From the NCBI GenBank assembly GCA_034440495.1, contig JAWXCE010000003.1, positions 1-62,665 of the forward strand: 62,665 bases of DNA. Reading direction: 5' to 3'. The DNA is from JAWXCE01 sp034440495. GTDB lineage: Bacteria; Pseudomonadota; Alphaproteobacteria; Rhizobiales; Rhodomicrobiaceae. Made by a program: the position numbers and the translations under genes. Below are positions 10,101-18,013 of the stretch, in pieces (position 1 is the first letter of the stretch; each line of letters starts with the position of its first letter). The notes below the pieces were generated by a model. That model was given only the letters and a program-made list of their open reading frames with translations. It did not search any database and was not told the DNA's origin.

Positions 10101-10965
10101 GGAGTCGAACACAGGACGCCCGACATTCGACAGCTTTTGCGGTACGGGCAAAGGGTATGGTGTGGGCTCCGATAAATGCCCGCCAGTGTTCGATGGCCCG
10201 CTTGTATCGGTCGTCATGACATCATTCAACATGCAGGATTATGTTGAAACCGCCATCAAGTCGATCATCAACCAAAGCTACAGAAACATTGAAATCATCG
10301 TTGTAGATGACAATAGCAGCGATAGAACATCCGAGCTTTTACTGCAGCTTGAGCACAATTGTCCGCAGCTTAAAGTCATTTTGAAATCTACCAATAGCGG
10401 CACTTATGTAAGCAAGAACATGGGACTGCTTCAGGCGCGCGGCGAGTTCATCGCGCTGCAGGACTCCGATGACTGGTCGCATCCAGACCGCATTGCAAAA
10501 AGCGTCGCCGTGCTCAATGCAAAGCCCGAACTGATGGCGCTCACCACGGATTGGATACGCATGACCACGGATGGCCGGGTGATTATCAAGGCGGGTGGGC
10601 AGGTGTCGCACGTGAGCTGCATTTCGCTGGTTTTTAGACGGTTGCCCGTCATGCAAAAGATTGGCTTCTTTGACAGCGTGCGCATTGAGGCCGACATGGA
10701 GTATATCCGCCGGATGATGCGCGTGTTTGGCCCCCGCGCTGTATCGCGTTTGCACTGGCCGCTACTGTTCGGGCGCGCGCATTCCGCATCCCTGACGGCG
10801 AGCGAGGAATTTGGCCTAACGCGCACGGGCTATACAAAGCCCCGGCTCGATTATCAGGCCGCATATAAAAGCTGGCATAGAACGATTGAGGCCGGACAAA
10901 AAGCGTTCCTCGCGTTTCCGCAACGCCGCCGGGCTTATGACGCGCCCGCCATCATGCTCCCATAA
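7123..10965 (+). CDS. Large protein: DUF4214-like N-terminus, TPR region, C-terminal GT2 glycosyltransferase
   Basis: 1280 residues. GTG 7123 is preferred because AAGG lies 8 bases upstream; TTG 7126 and ATG 7129 follow at once. The N-terminus (IIAIYMLLLKRRPSQRDIDA) resembles the short DUF4214-type helical motif seen in surface glycan proteins. Residues about 320-410 look like a beta-rich domain. Residues about 415-1000 are TPR-like helices (AIAHYESLIFSRALEGAAFW, AVKLYQQALTLRPYDVDIL). The last ~250 residues, from about residue 1026, are a clear GT2 domain: LVSVVMTSFNMQDYVETAIK, IIVVDDNSSDRT, ALQDSDDW (DxD region), FFDSVRIEADMEYI. The combination of a TPR superhelix with a sugar transferase resembles soluble protein-modifying glycosyltransferases in outline, but the acceptor is unknown. 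Confidence 0.85.
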   Translation: MLMQIILPQTDDLLLTPLHAEDIIAIYMLLLKRRPSQRDIDARRGVAFGDEIVRVMLSHEFSAHLAACSDNGTNTAASREITDRFLKETVAFFRLMNGGQMNRSQSGAYPVNALGRWDFTIASIFCGAHPPARIFSPVWQARYDANSVASLSGIQSAIAKIAHEFTEHFSDYPALNFVAAQGADTNNLCELILGRAEGDQSETSVIQYFGLGGAAIRLLSQPEFETGVIEALLNDAPLPHDVNGVKLSAAKLRFAAALLGKAGVQSKQILEASKWSQLWGLLLGDGRVRALLGTKKGSAEQELLKERAAIAATIGVKAPQTGCICAASVGLDGHVAGSFRLYGLAPEEVNIVATCGEDMKVLTDAPLASLLSGVSENTFRLKADVHIKGAHETLRFTLTYGGRTIGPALSFSLELLRKSRAEALAKARWLVSKGRIADAIAHYESLIFSRALEGAAFWDLADLYFRLGMPERAFSVCREGLASFPESAEGLITQGRLFAGASQNKKASACFDRVPQTLLSRELSIAAAFVRWRQNHATAAASGQFTRLRHVFAVRGREQIPPEFPESLDEVSKAVASLLVKLSAQRGAVDVYGVARGLTEAELKLWAIASLQTMLDLFYTPAEIEAYLDWAVSAKFISEREVLDVFERNKQLHRLLPALAHMDAAKVQKTDLAIASLRLLEYGGLYDRAVVFAGRAIELSGGEDAGVLITSAKVAQRARHKEQAVKLYQQALTLRPYDVDILDNVIAAEIDLVTHSPLRSMETLQQNLKALNDRACADMLAQPGSTEARVRLARLFSARMQYHEALAILDDLVVSHPENLDFIAERLKVSERLEDGERIVADATRMLKTRDEVKFSLALVKGLRRLDRIAEAQAVLERHLDGGDVSIVAEHVRNFFFQGRFIEAVEMGDKQLEQFPANLELRLYVCVACLELGLIDRAADHAAIMRANGGDTRFPYDMPLLNYAILFAKETPDKALVPLNSLYNSLGCQSIQSESNTGRPTFDSFCGTGKGYGVGSDKCPPVFDGPLVSVVMTSFNMQDYVETAIKSIINQSYRNIEIIVVDDNSSDRTSELLLQLEHNCPQLKVILKSTNSGTYVSKNMGLLQARGEFIALQDSDDWSHPDRIAKSVAVLNAKPELMALTTDWIRMTTDGRVIIKAGGQVSHVSCISLVFRRLPVMQKIGFFDSVRIEADMEYIRRMMRVFGPRAVSRLHWPLLFGRAHSASLTASEEFGLTRTGYTKPRLDYQAAYKSWHRTIEAGQKAFLAFPQRRRAYDAPAIMLP

Positions 10966-10987
10966 CCCCATTTCGGACACGCGCATA

Positions 10988-12061
10988 ATGGATGTCATTA
11001 ATTACACGATGTACAACGACAACCCGTACAACAGGGTTATCTACCAGGCGATCGCGCCACGCTATATCCCGGTGAAAGGCAGCGTCGAAGATGCGATAAC
11101 CGCGCTCAAAGCGTCCGGCCAGGCGATCCTCCACGTCCATTGGGAGGAGCACGTTTTCCGGCGCTGCGCCACAAGCGCAGAGGCGCGGCTTCTGGCGGAC
11201 TATGCAGGCGAGCGTATCGCGGCTTTTACAGCGCTTGGAGGAAAAGTTGTTTGGACAGTGCATAACGAGGTGCCGCATGAGCTGGAGCATCTCGACGCTT
11301 TCATGCGGCTGCGGCGCGCCATCGCCAGATCCGCAAATCTTATCCTCGTTCACAATATCGAGGCCATCGATGTTGTAAGCGAGCAGACAGGGGCGGACTG
11401 CACTAAATTCTTTTATCTTCCGCACCCATGCTATATCGGCGTTTATGAGGCCGAAGAGATCAGCCTTTCGGCGTCGCCGCTTGTTGAAGAGCCAAACATC
11501 CTGTTCTTCGGCAAGGTTCGGCGTTACAAAGGTATCGAGAGCCTGTTGGAAACCGCGCGCGCATTACCGCTAATCAATTTTCGCATCGTGGGAAGCGCGC
11601 TGAAAGGCGATCCTTATGGCGATGAAATTGCCGCCGCCGTTCAAGGATTGGCTAATGTCACGGCTGATTTTCGTCATGTCGAGAACACCGAAGTGCCAGG
11701 GTTTTTCCGATCCGCGACGGCCGTCGTCCTCCCATATGAGCGGTTTTTAACATCCGGCGTGGCGCTTCTGAGCCTTGGCTTTGGCACGCCGCTTGTAGCC
11801 CCTCGCGTTTCCCAGATACTGGAGGTTGCGCCTAGCGATAACCAGGACTTGCTGTTTGCGCCAGACAAGCCTGGCGCCATGGCGCAGGCAATCGAACATT
11901 TGCTGTCCTTGTCACCAGACGATTACCAGCGTCGACGGCAAGCCAATCTCCGGCGGGCCGCGTATTTCCATCCGCGCCGGATCAGCCATTTGCTCGAGTC
12001 GGCGCTAGATTCCTTGTTCGATAGCGCCGATCAACGCCTGCAACAGGCAGGCGTAGCTTAA
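10988..12061 (+). CDS. GT4-like glycosyltransferase
   Basis: 357 residues from ATG 10988. The frame is open for 34 further codons upstream, but those overlap the preceding gene, and homology-like sequence begins at MDVINYTMYNDNPYNRV. The GT-B architecture is visible: the N-terminal Rossmann part has ILHVHWEEH and VVWTVHNEVPHE; the C-terminal donor domain has ILFFGKVRRYKGIESLLETA, VTADFRHVENTEVPGFFRSA, VVLPYERFLTSGV and GTPLVAP. It probably transfers an activated sugar to a surface glycan or glycoconjugate. Its stop overlaps the next start by one base (TAATG), so the two are coupled. Confidence 0.85.
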   Translation: MDVINYTMYNDNPYNRVIYQAIAPRYIPVKGSVEDAITALKASGQAILHVHWEEHVFRRCATSAEARLLADYAGERIAAFTALGGKVVWTVHNEVPHELEHLDAFMRLRRAIARSANLILVHNIEAIDVVSEQTGADCTKFFYLPHPCYIGVYEAEEISLSASPLVEEPNILFFGKVRRYKGIESLLETARALPLINFRIVGSALKGDPYGDEIAAAVQGLANVTADFRHVENTEVPGFFRSATAVVLPYERFLTSGVALLSLGFGTPLVAPRVSQILEVAPSDNQDLLFAPDKPGAMAQAIEHLLSLSPDDYQRRRQANLRRAAYFHPRRISHLLESALDSLFDSADQRLQQAGVA

Positions 12062-12882
12062 TGACAGTCGTCCAACCTTTACCAGCCAACCCCCAGAAAC
12101 GCGCGCTCATCTTTGGCCACAGCCATGTCTGGGCGATACGGCGTGCATTGGTCGCCGGAACATATGAGAAGCAAAACCCGTACTTTCAGGCCGAGATTTT
12201 ATTGTGCGGCACTCAGGAATTTCCCGGCTCAGTCGTTGTTTATGACGCGGATCATAAAGAGCATATCAATCCTGCCCTTGTTGGGGCTTTAAACAGTGCT
12301 TTCGCGGGGCGAAACCCAATTGACGCCTGCCTTGTGTCCTGCGTCGGCAATATCTACAACGCCATCGGGCTTTTGCAGGACACACGGCCTTTCGACTTCG
12401 TGGTTCCCGGACGCGAAGACCTGCCGCTAGATAAAAAGGCCGCACTCATCCCCTATGACGCCGTTGCGGCGCTGCTGGCTGATCGCATGCGCGACATTCA
12501 GGCCATGATAAAGCGCCTCAGGCGCATTGCCTGCGCCGCAATCATTCATATCGGGGCGCCGCCCCCAATCGAGTCGGGCGAGTTTATTGCTGCAAAACTC
12601 TCCGCTGCTGCGGCGCCGAGAAACGCTCTGCCGCTCATTACGGAGCCGCACGTGCGATTAAAACTATGGCTGGCTCAGACAGACATCATGGCGACATGGT
12701 CACAAAACGCTGGCGCTACATTTATGCACCCTCCAGTTGAGGCTTTTGACGCCGTCGGCTTTCTGAAGCAGGATTACTGGTGCGACTCCATTCACGCCAA
12801 TCGCCATTACGGCGCTCTTGTTCTTAAAAAAGTGGAGGCGCTTACCATGGAGCATTTTGCTAACCAGGGTGCGAACGCATGA
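12061..12882 (+). CDS. SGNH-hydrolase-like protein in glycan island
   Basis: 273 residues with coupled start (TAATG) and coupled stop (ATGA with the GSCFA gene). Near the N-terminus ALIFGHSHVWAIR occupies the place of block I of the SGNH/GDSL fold, with serine in GHSH as candidate nucleophile. Near the C-terminus CDSIHANRHYGALV carries the D-x-x-H arrangement of block V. A central SCVGNIYNAI fits the block II/III region. SGNH proteins in such loci often remove or add acetyl groups on polysaccharide. No signal peptide is visible, so it probably acts in the cytoplasm. The assignment is by motif only. Confidence 0.6.
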   Translation: MTVVQPLPANPQKRALIFGHSHVWAIRRALVAGTYEKQNPYFQAEILLCGTQEFPGSVVVYDADHKEHINPALVGALNSAFAGRNPIDACLVSCVGNIYNAIGLLQDTRPFDFVVPGREDLPLDKKAALIPYDAVAALLADRMRDIQAMIKRLRRIACAAIIHIGAPPPIESGEFIAAKLSAAAAPRNALPLITEPHVRLKLWLAQTDIMATWSQNAGATFMHPPVEAFDAVGFLKQDYWCDSIHANRHYGALVLKKVEALTMEHFANQGANA

Positions 12883-13976
12883 CCCACGATAACAACAATG
12901 CGACGTGTCCATACACGTCGTTGCCGGATCATGCGTTCTGGCGCCGCGCGGTAGAGAGTTGCGAGGATAATGTTGATCCGATCGTTGCGCCAAAGTTCAA
13001 GATCGGCAAAAGCGATAAAGTCGCCACCGCAGGGAGCTGCTTTGCGCAGCACGTTTCACGATATATGCAACTTTACGGGGCCAATTATTTTGTAGCTGAG
13101 GAAGCGCATCCTTTGCTGACGCCCGAGTTGGTAACCCGATTCAATTACGGTGTTTACTCGGCTCGATACGGTAACATTTACACACAGCGCCAGCTTTTGC
13201 AGCTCATCCAGCGCGCTTACGGAGCTTTTACCCCAAAAGACGGAGTGTGGCGGGACAAATACCGGTATGTCGATCCTTTCCGCCCGTTCATCCAGCCCAG
13301 GGGTTTTGCCTCTAAATCCGAGTTTGTGGCTGATCGTGATCAGCATTTTGCGGCTGTGCGGGCGATGTTTGAAACACTTGATGTTTTTGTCTTTACGCTT
13401 GGGCTGACGGAATGCTGGCGTTCGACCGAGGACGGCGCCGTTTACCCCGTTTGCCCTGGATGCGGCGCAGGCGAGCACGACGCTGCGCGTCACGAATTCA
13501 TTAACTACAATTACACGAACGCGGCGGACGACATGCGCGCATTTCTAGCCGAGTTGCGCCGCGTGAATGCTGGCGCCAAAGTGCTGCTGACAGTTTCCCC
13601 CGTGCCGTTGATTGCGACGAACAGCCGACTGCATGTTCTACCCGCGACGGTTTACTCAAAATCCGTGTTGCGCACGGTTGCAGGCGATATCGCAGCCGAG
13701 CACGATTTCGTGGACTATTTCCCATCCTACGAGATCGTAACGGGATCGCACACGCGCGGCGCTTATTTCGAGCCTGACCTGCGCTCAGTGACGGAAACAG
13801 GCGTCCGCAAAGTCATGCAATGCCTGTTTCGCAACTATTTCGATTTGGAGCTTGAAGATGGGTCAACCATACCAAATGCCAGCGTGCGTGCCGTAAACGA
13901 AAGCACGCGCATCAGCCGGCTTGTCTGTGACGAGGAAAATCTCGACGCAGACGCGGTGCAGAATTCCTTTAGCTGA
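12879..13976 (+). CDS. GSCFA family protein
   Basis: 365 residues. The family signature is plain around residues 47-62: KVATAGSCFAQHVSRYM. GSCFA proteins (PF08885) are related to the SGNH superfamily and are found in glycan and adhesin loci, but their reaction is poorly defined. Further features are FVFTLGLTECWRS and LLTVSPVPLIATNSRLHVL, both usual in the family. ATG 12879 overlaps the upstream stop (ATGA). The 3' end overlaps the convergent DUF2793 gene by 8 bases. With the SGNH-like gene it forms a pair of putative glycan-modifying enzymes. Confidence 0.85.
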   Translation: MTHDNNNATCPYTSLPDHAFWRRAVESCEDNVDPIVAPKFKIGKSDKVATAGSCFAQHVSRYMQLYGANYFVAEEAHPLLTPELVTRFNYGVYSARYGNIYTQRQLLQLIQRAYGAFTPKDGVWRDKYRYVDPFRPFIQPRGFASKSEFVADRDQHFAAVRAMFETLDVFVFTLGLTECWRSTEDGAVYPVCPGCGAGEHDAARHEFINYNYTNAADDMRAFLAELRRVNAGAKVLLTVSPVPLIATNSRLHVLPATVYSKSVLRTVAGDIAAEHDFVDYFPSYEIVTGSHTRGAYFEPDLRSVTETGVRKVMQCLFRNYFDLELEDGSTIPNASVRAVNESTRISRLVCDEENLDADAVQNSFS

Positions 13977-15294
13977 TGATAGCGCGATCTGTGACCCGCC
14001 TCCAGTTCGCGCCATCCGAATAGGCGAGCACCGCTCCCCCGGTCTCGTTCGACACATAAATCATGGCGCCCGCGCCCGATGTGGATGCGCTCGGCACACC
14101 AGCAACGGTGAAGGCGCCAACCCTAACTGGACCGTTCACGTCAAGCCTGGTCGTGGGCGTAGTTTTGCCAATGCCGACGTTTCCAACGCCCGCATTGAGG
14201 TAACTATCGCTATTTGCGCTCATGAATGAATTGGCCGAAGCCGTGCCGTTGCCGCGCAAAATGGTGAAACCGCAAACTCCAGTCGTATTTACATTTCTAA
14301 AGAAGCGAAATTGGGATTCCGACGCGCCGTCTGCGGGGGTAGGGTCGAGATCAACGATGCTGCCAGTCTGGCCCGCGCCGCTGTCGAAGTGGCGCATACG
14401 GAACGAAGTATTGTCATCCGATAAGCGGATGGCAGGGCCGCTCGTGTTTCTAACATGAAGCTGGTCAGCAATGGTCGCACCCGTGCCAAGGCCAAGCTGT
14501 CCGGAAGCGTTCAGGCGCGCTCGCTCAACGCCTCCTGTCGAGAGCGCGATTGTGTCGGCGGCTGGCTGCCAAACGCCGGTGTTGGCGTCACTCTGAAAGC
14601 TGATCGACGGCGCGGCCGCTATCCCTGCCGGAAAAAACGATTGCGCCGTTGTCTTATCGATCCGCAATGCGACGATCCATGCGGCGCCATCGGGAGATAC
14701 TTTCAGCTCAAAGTCGTCGCTGCCCAGCAAGCCCATCTCCGCACGTCCGGAAAAATCGCTCTGGAAAAGCGTCGATGCGGTGTCGCTCGTGGCATTTTTG
14801 TTGATTTTGTGCTGATGCCCCGCGCCGCTATGGGTGAAGAGCGAGGCGGCCGAAGCGACTGCCAGCTTGTTTACTGCATCGGCTGAAGTCGCGACGCCAA
14901 TGCGCCCCAGATTATCCAGATTTGCAATGGCGAGTGCGGCAATTATTTGTGTGGTCGTCATGGCCACCGACAACCCGGCGCTTGCGGATATCAGGAAAAC
15001 ATCCTCGTCCTCCACCCAAAGCGTCCACCCCTCCTGCAAGGGATAAAACGCCCAAGCGCCATCCTGCCACGCGGCAATTTCGCCTGCATGTCCAGCCCAA
15101 GCGCCGGTTGCGGATGCGGCGACCATATAGCGCACGCCGTCCGGCGGTGAGAACGGAGGCGCTAGGAGATCACGATCGGCCACACTGATATGCATGATCG
15201 CATCAATCGCGCGCAGCGCTTCATTGTGCGTCACGTGCTTTTGCGCCTGGGCGGCTTCGATGTACGGTAACGATAAATTCGGTGTCTGGCTCAC
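13969..15294 (-). CDS. DUF2793 protein with tail-fibre-like C-terminus
   Basis: 441 residues from ATG 15294. The N-terminus (SLPYIEAAQAQKHVTHNEAL, IDAIMHISVADRDL, VRYMVAASATGAWAGHAGEI) matches DUF2793 (PF10983), a domain found in alphaproteobacterial phage or gene-transfer-agent tail proteins and in chromosomal surface proteins. The rest is Gly/Ser/Asn-rich with beta-repeat character and a segment resembling the collar of phage tail fibres (AGVGNVGIGKTTPTTRLDVN, GAMIYVSNETGGAVLAYSDG). There is no signal peptide. It lies alone on the minus strand between glycosyltransferase genes. It could be an adhesin, a glycosylation target or a phage remnant. No other phage gene is nearby. Confidence 0.8.
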   Translation of the reverse strand: MSQTPNLSLPYIEAAQAQKHVTHNEALRAIDAIMHISVADRDLLAPPFSPPDGVRYMVAASATGAWAGHAGEIAAWQDGAWAFYPLQEGWTLWVEDEDVFLISASAGLSVAMTTTQIIAALAIANLDNLGRIGVATSADAVNKLAVASAASLFTHSGAGHQHKINKNATSDTASTLFQSDFSGRAEMGLLGSDDFELKVSPDGAAWIVALRIDKTTAQSFFPAGIAAAPSISFQSDANTGVWQPAADTIALSTGGVERARLNASGQLGLGTGATIADQLHVRNTSGPAIRLSDDNTSFRMRHFDSGAGQTGSIVDLDPTPADGASESQFRFFRNVNTTGVCGFTILRGNGTASANSFMSANSDSYLNAGVGNVGIGKTTPTTRLDVNGPVRVGAFTVAGVPSASTSGAGAMIYVSNETGGAVLAYSDGANWRRVTDRAIIS

Positions 15295-15387
15295 AATGTT
15301 ACTCCGCTTTGATGACTTGCGGCCAAGTTTTATGCATGTTGAGCACAGTGAGGATAAGTTTTACGGCAAGCATAGGTTTAGGACATA

Positions 15388-17253
15388 ATGCGCATCGCTT
15401 TTATCGACCATTCGTTTCACGAGAAAACGGCGTCGAATATGTTTCTGCGCGAGACACTGCAAAGTTTTGGCGCGTTCGATCTTTGTCTCGATGAAAGTTG
15501 GCAGGGTGGACAAGCGCCGGATGCTTCCGCGATAGCGCATGCGGATTACCATTTAACCGTGTGCTTCCAGATGGAGCATATGGTTCCCAAGCTGATCGCG
15601 GCGGGTTGCGCAAACATCATTTTCGTCCCCATGTGGGATGGTTGTCAGCACCTGCCGGATGAGTATTGGCGCGGTCTTTCCGGCGTCCGAATACTGTCGT
15701 TTAGCCGCACTTTACACGAGAAGCTTGTCGGTCTCGGCGCTACGTCGGCTTACTTTCAATATTTCCCCGACCCTTCGCAATTTGAGCCGATAACAGATTT
15801 CAGTACTTTGCGCGGCTTCTTCTGGCCCCGGCGCCATGAACTCACGTGGGCCGCCATCCGCAGGCTGATTCACGGCGCTGACTTCTGCAGCTTTCAAATT
15901 CACCAAGCGGTCGATCCGGGATGCGCGCCATTTTTAGCGCCATCAAAAGTGGAGATTGAGAAGTATAATATCTCGCTCACCTCGTGGTTTGAGCGCCGCG
16001 AAGATTTTGAGCAAAGCCTTGGCAGTGCGAATGTCTACTTTGCCCCGCGTATCGCGGAGGGCATTGGCTTGGCGTTTCTGGAGGCTATGGCGCGCGGCAT
16101 GTGCGTGGCGGTGCCGAACGCTCCGACGATGAACGAGTATGTCGAGGATCGCATCAATGGTCTCATCTTTGATCACAAAAAGCCAACATCGCTGCATTTC
16201 TCCGTGGCGAAAGAGCTTGGGGCGCGCGCCAGAGAGAGCGTCGAGTTGGGCTTTGAGCGCTGGCGCATCGACCGCGCTGACCGGCTGATGCAATATCTGC
16301 TGCGACCGCAAAGCTTCCCCGCCCCAGTCTTGCAAACTTACGGCGCATGGGCGAATGCGCGCGCTGACTCCGCGCTAAACCAAGCCACCATTCACACTGC
16401 AAAAACATCGCCGCGTTTGACTATCGCGATTGTCGTCAAAAATGCAGCGGCGACGCTGGACGGAACCCTTAGAAGCTGCATCGCTCAGGATGAGCCGGAT
16501 AAGGAAATTATCGTCATCGACGGCGCCTCAACTGATAAGACGCTCGACATTGTCCAGCGGTATGGCGATCACGTTCACGCCTGCGTCAGCGAGGCAGATA
16601 GTGGCCCGTATTTCGCCATGAACCGCGCGGCGGAACTCGCTCGTGGGGAATGGATCATATTCATGAACTCGGGCGACACCTTCTATGCGCCCGATGTAGC
16701 TTCACGAGCGATGAGGCAGACGCCGCCCGGCGCTGATGTACTTTTCGGGCACAATATGGCGCTCGCTGAGGATGGCGGAGAACGCTTTGTCTCCGCCGCC
16801 AGCTTTGAAGCGACCTGGGAGAAATTGCTGGCGGGAAATTTGAGTGCGGCGTGGATACAGGGCGTTCCATGCCATCAGGCGACGTTCACGCGTACGGCGA
16901 CACTCCGCGCCCTCAAATTCGACACGTCTTACCGCATCGCAGCAGATCACGATCTTTTATATCGGCTTCGTCAGCAAGGTGGCAGATTTCATCACCTGAA
17001 TGATAGTATCGCCGTTTATCGCGTTGGTGGTATGTCGATGCAAAATCACATGGCGTGCATCGAGGAATGGCGTCAAATCGCGCGGCGATTCGGCCCAACG
17101 CGCAAAATTGATGGTTTTTATCGCCGCCGGGCACAGCTTACAAACGGCGTTAGTCCTGTTAATGCCGCCAACTCGATCCAGCACGTACAGAAAAAATTCG
17201 CTTATCTGTGGACGACCCGGATTGCGGCGTGGCGCCGTACGAAAGTGTCATAG
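15388..17253 (+). CDS. Bimodular glycosyltransferase (GT4-like plus GT2)
   Basis: 621 residues from ATG 15388. Residues 1-330 are GT-B-like: MRIAFIDHSFHEKTASNMF, IIFVPMWDGCQHLPDEYW and a donor-domain motif near residues 215-250 (RIAEGIGLAFLEAMARGMCV). Residues about 345-570 are a GT2 domain: LTIAIVVKNAAATLDGTLRS, IIVIDGASTDKTLDIV, the DxD-like MNSGD and RIAADHDLLYRL. The module order is the reverse of the 1556-4426 protein. It is divergent from the DUF2793 gene, with 93 bases between the starts, and marks the end of the glycan island. Confidence 0.88.
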   Translation: MRIAFIDHSFHEKTASNMFLRETLQSFGAFDLCLDESWQGGQAPDASAIAHADYHLTVCFQMEHMVPKLIAAGCANIIFVPMWDGCQHLPDEYWRGLSGVRILSFSRTLHEKLVGLGATSAYFQYFPDPSQFEPITDFSTLRGFFWPRRHELTWAAIRRLIHGADFCSFQIHQAVDPGCAPFLAPSKVEIEKYNISLTSWFERREDFEQSLGSANVYFAPRIAEGIGLAFLEAMARGMCVAVPNAPTMNEYVEDRINGLIFDHKKPTSLHFSVAKELGARARESVELGFERWRIDRADRLMQYLLRPQSFPAPVLQTYGAWANARADSALNQATIHTAKTSPRLTIAIVVKNAAATLDGTLRSCIAQDEPDKEIIVIDGASTDKTLDIVQRYGDHVHACVSEADSGPYFAMNRAAELARGEWIIFMNSGDTFYAPDVASRAMRQTPPGADVLFGHNMALAEDGGERFVSAASFEATWEKLLAGNLSAAWIQGVPCHQATFTRTATLRALKFDTSYRIAADHDLLYRLRQQGGRFHHLNDSIAVYRVGGMSMQNHMACIEEWRQIARRFGPTRKIDGFYRRRAQLTNGVSPVNAANSIQHVQKKFAYLWTTRIAAWRRTKVS

Positions 17254-17283
17254 CCGGTGAGTATATTTCGATGGTCATCGTGT

Positions 17284-17308
17284 GGAACCTTAAGAGCAAG
17301 ATGACGTT
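17284..17308 (+). promoter_or_regulatory. EcfG-type general stress response promoter (PRC-barrel gene)
   Basis: GGAAC at 17284-17288 and CGTT at 17305-17308 with exactly 16 bases between them, an exact match to the alphaproteobacterial EcfG consensus. It lies about 60 bases upstream of the ATG at 17369. ecfG itself is encoded about 1.8 kb away. Confidence 0.75.
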
Positions 17309-17368
17309 TGTATCCCGTTATGAAGCTGGCGATACGGCTCCAGCCGTAACTCATATGGAGGTTTGATC

Positions 17369-17947
17369 ATGATAAAGAATTTTGCAGGAGCTGCGCTCAT
17401 CGCAGCCGTCGTTGCGGGCGGGACGAGTTTCGTTAATGCCCAGTCAGGCGCACCGGCTCCAACTGTTGCGTTCGTGCCGTCCCAGACAACTGGCGAAATA
17501 TTGTCCAGTTCATTGATTGGCGAGAAAGTGCGCAATGGCGCCAAAGAAGACTTAGGCGATATTAACGACCTCGTATTTGACGGTGACGGACGTGTGGCGT
17601 CAGCGGTTATTGGCGTCGGTGGCTTCCTGGGCATCGGCGAGAAAAACGTGGCCGTGCCTTTCGCAGTCCTGTCGCGCGAAACCGATGAAGGCGGTAAGTC
17701 TTACATCCGTATCGATACTACCCGCGAGCAGCTTAAAGCCGCACCCCTGTATCAGCGCCTGGATAAAGGCGTAGGCGTTACGGAAAAAATTAAAGAGTGG
17801 GGCGTGAAAGCTCGCGATAAAGCTGTTGAATATGGAGAAAAAGCCAAAGATAAAGCCGCCGAGTACGGCGAAAAAGCTAAAGAAGCTTACGGTAATGCTA
17901 AAGATCGTGTTACTGGAGACCCAGCCGCACCGAAACAGCCACAATAA
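17369..17947 (+). CDS. Secreted PRC-barrel domain protein with amphipathic helical tail
   Basis: 192 residues. ATG 17369 is chosen because GGAGG lies 7 bases upstream; an upstream TTG at 17363 is less likely. Residues 1-24 are a signal peptide ending FVNA-QS. Residues about 35-110 form a PRC-barrel (LIGEKVRNGAKEDLGDINDL, GGFLGIGEKNVAVPF). The C-terminal ~50 residues are a repeated charged helix (KARDKAVEYGEKAKDKAAEY) reminiscent of LEA-like or CsbD-like stress proteins. An exact EcfG promoter stands upstream and a strong terminator downstream. It is likely a periplasmic envelope-stress protein of the general stress regulon; the molecular role is unknown. Confidence 0.85.
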   Translation: MIKNFAGAALIAAVVAGGTSFVNAQSGAPAPTVAFVPSQTTGEILSSSLIGEKVRNGAKEDLGDINDLVFDGDGRVASAVIGVGGFLGIGEKNVAVPFAVLSRETDEGGKSYIRIDTTREQLKAAPLYQRLDKGVGVTEKIKEWGVKARDKAVEYGEKAKDKAAEYGEKAKEAYGNAKDRVTGDPAAPKQPQ

Positions 17948-17981
17948 ACTTCTTTTAAAAAAAAATGTAATATGGAGACTT

Positions 17982-18013
17982 AAAAGCATGCTGAAATTTC
18001 AGCATGCTTTTTT
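17982..18013. terminator. Rho-independent terminator, probably bidirectional
   Basis: A perfect inverted repeat AAAAGCATGCTGAAA / TTTCAGCATGCTTTT (17982-17996 and 17997-18011) followed by further T residues. It sits 34 bases after the PRC-barrel stop and overlaps the stop codon of the convergent peptidase gene, so it can end both transcripts. Confidence 0.85.

Noticed and set aside
13969..15294. Prophage remnant
   Set aside because: Only one tail-fibre-like gene is present, with no integrase, capsid, portal or lysis gene in the window.
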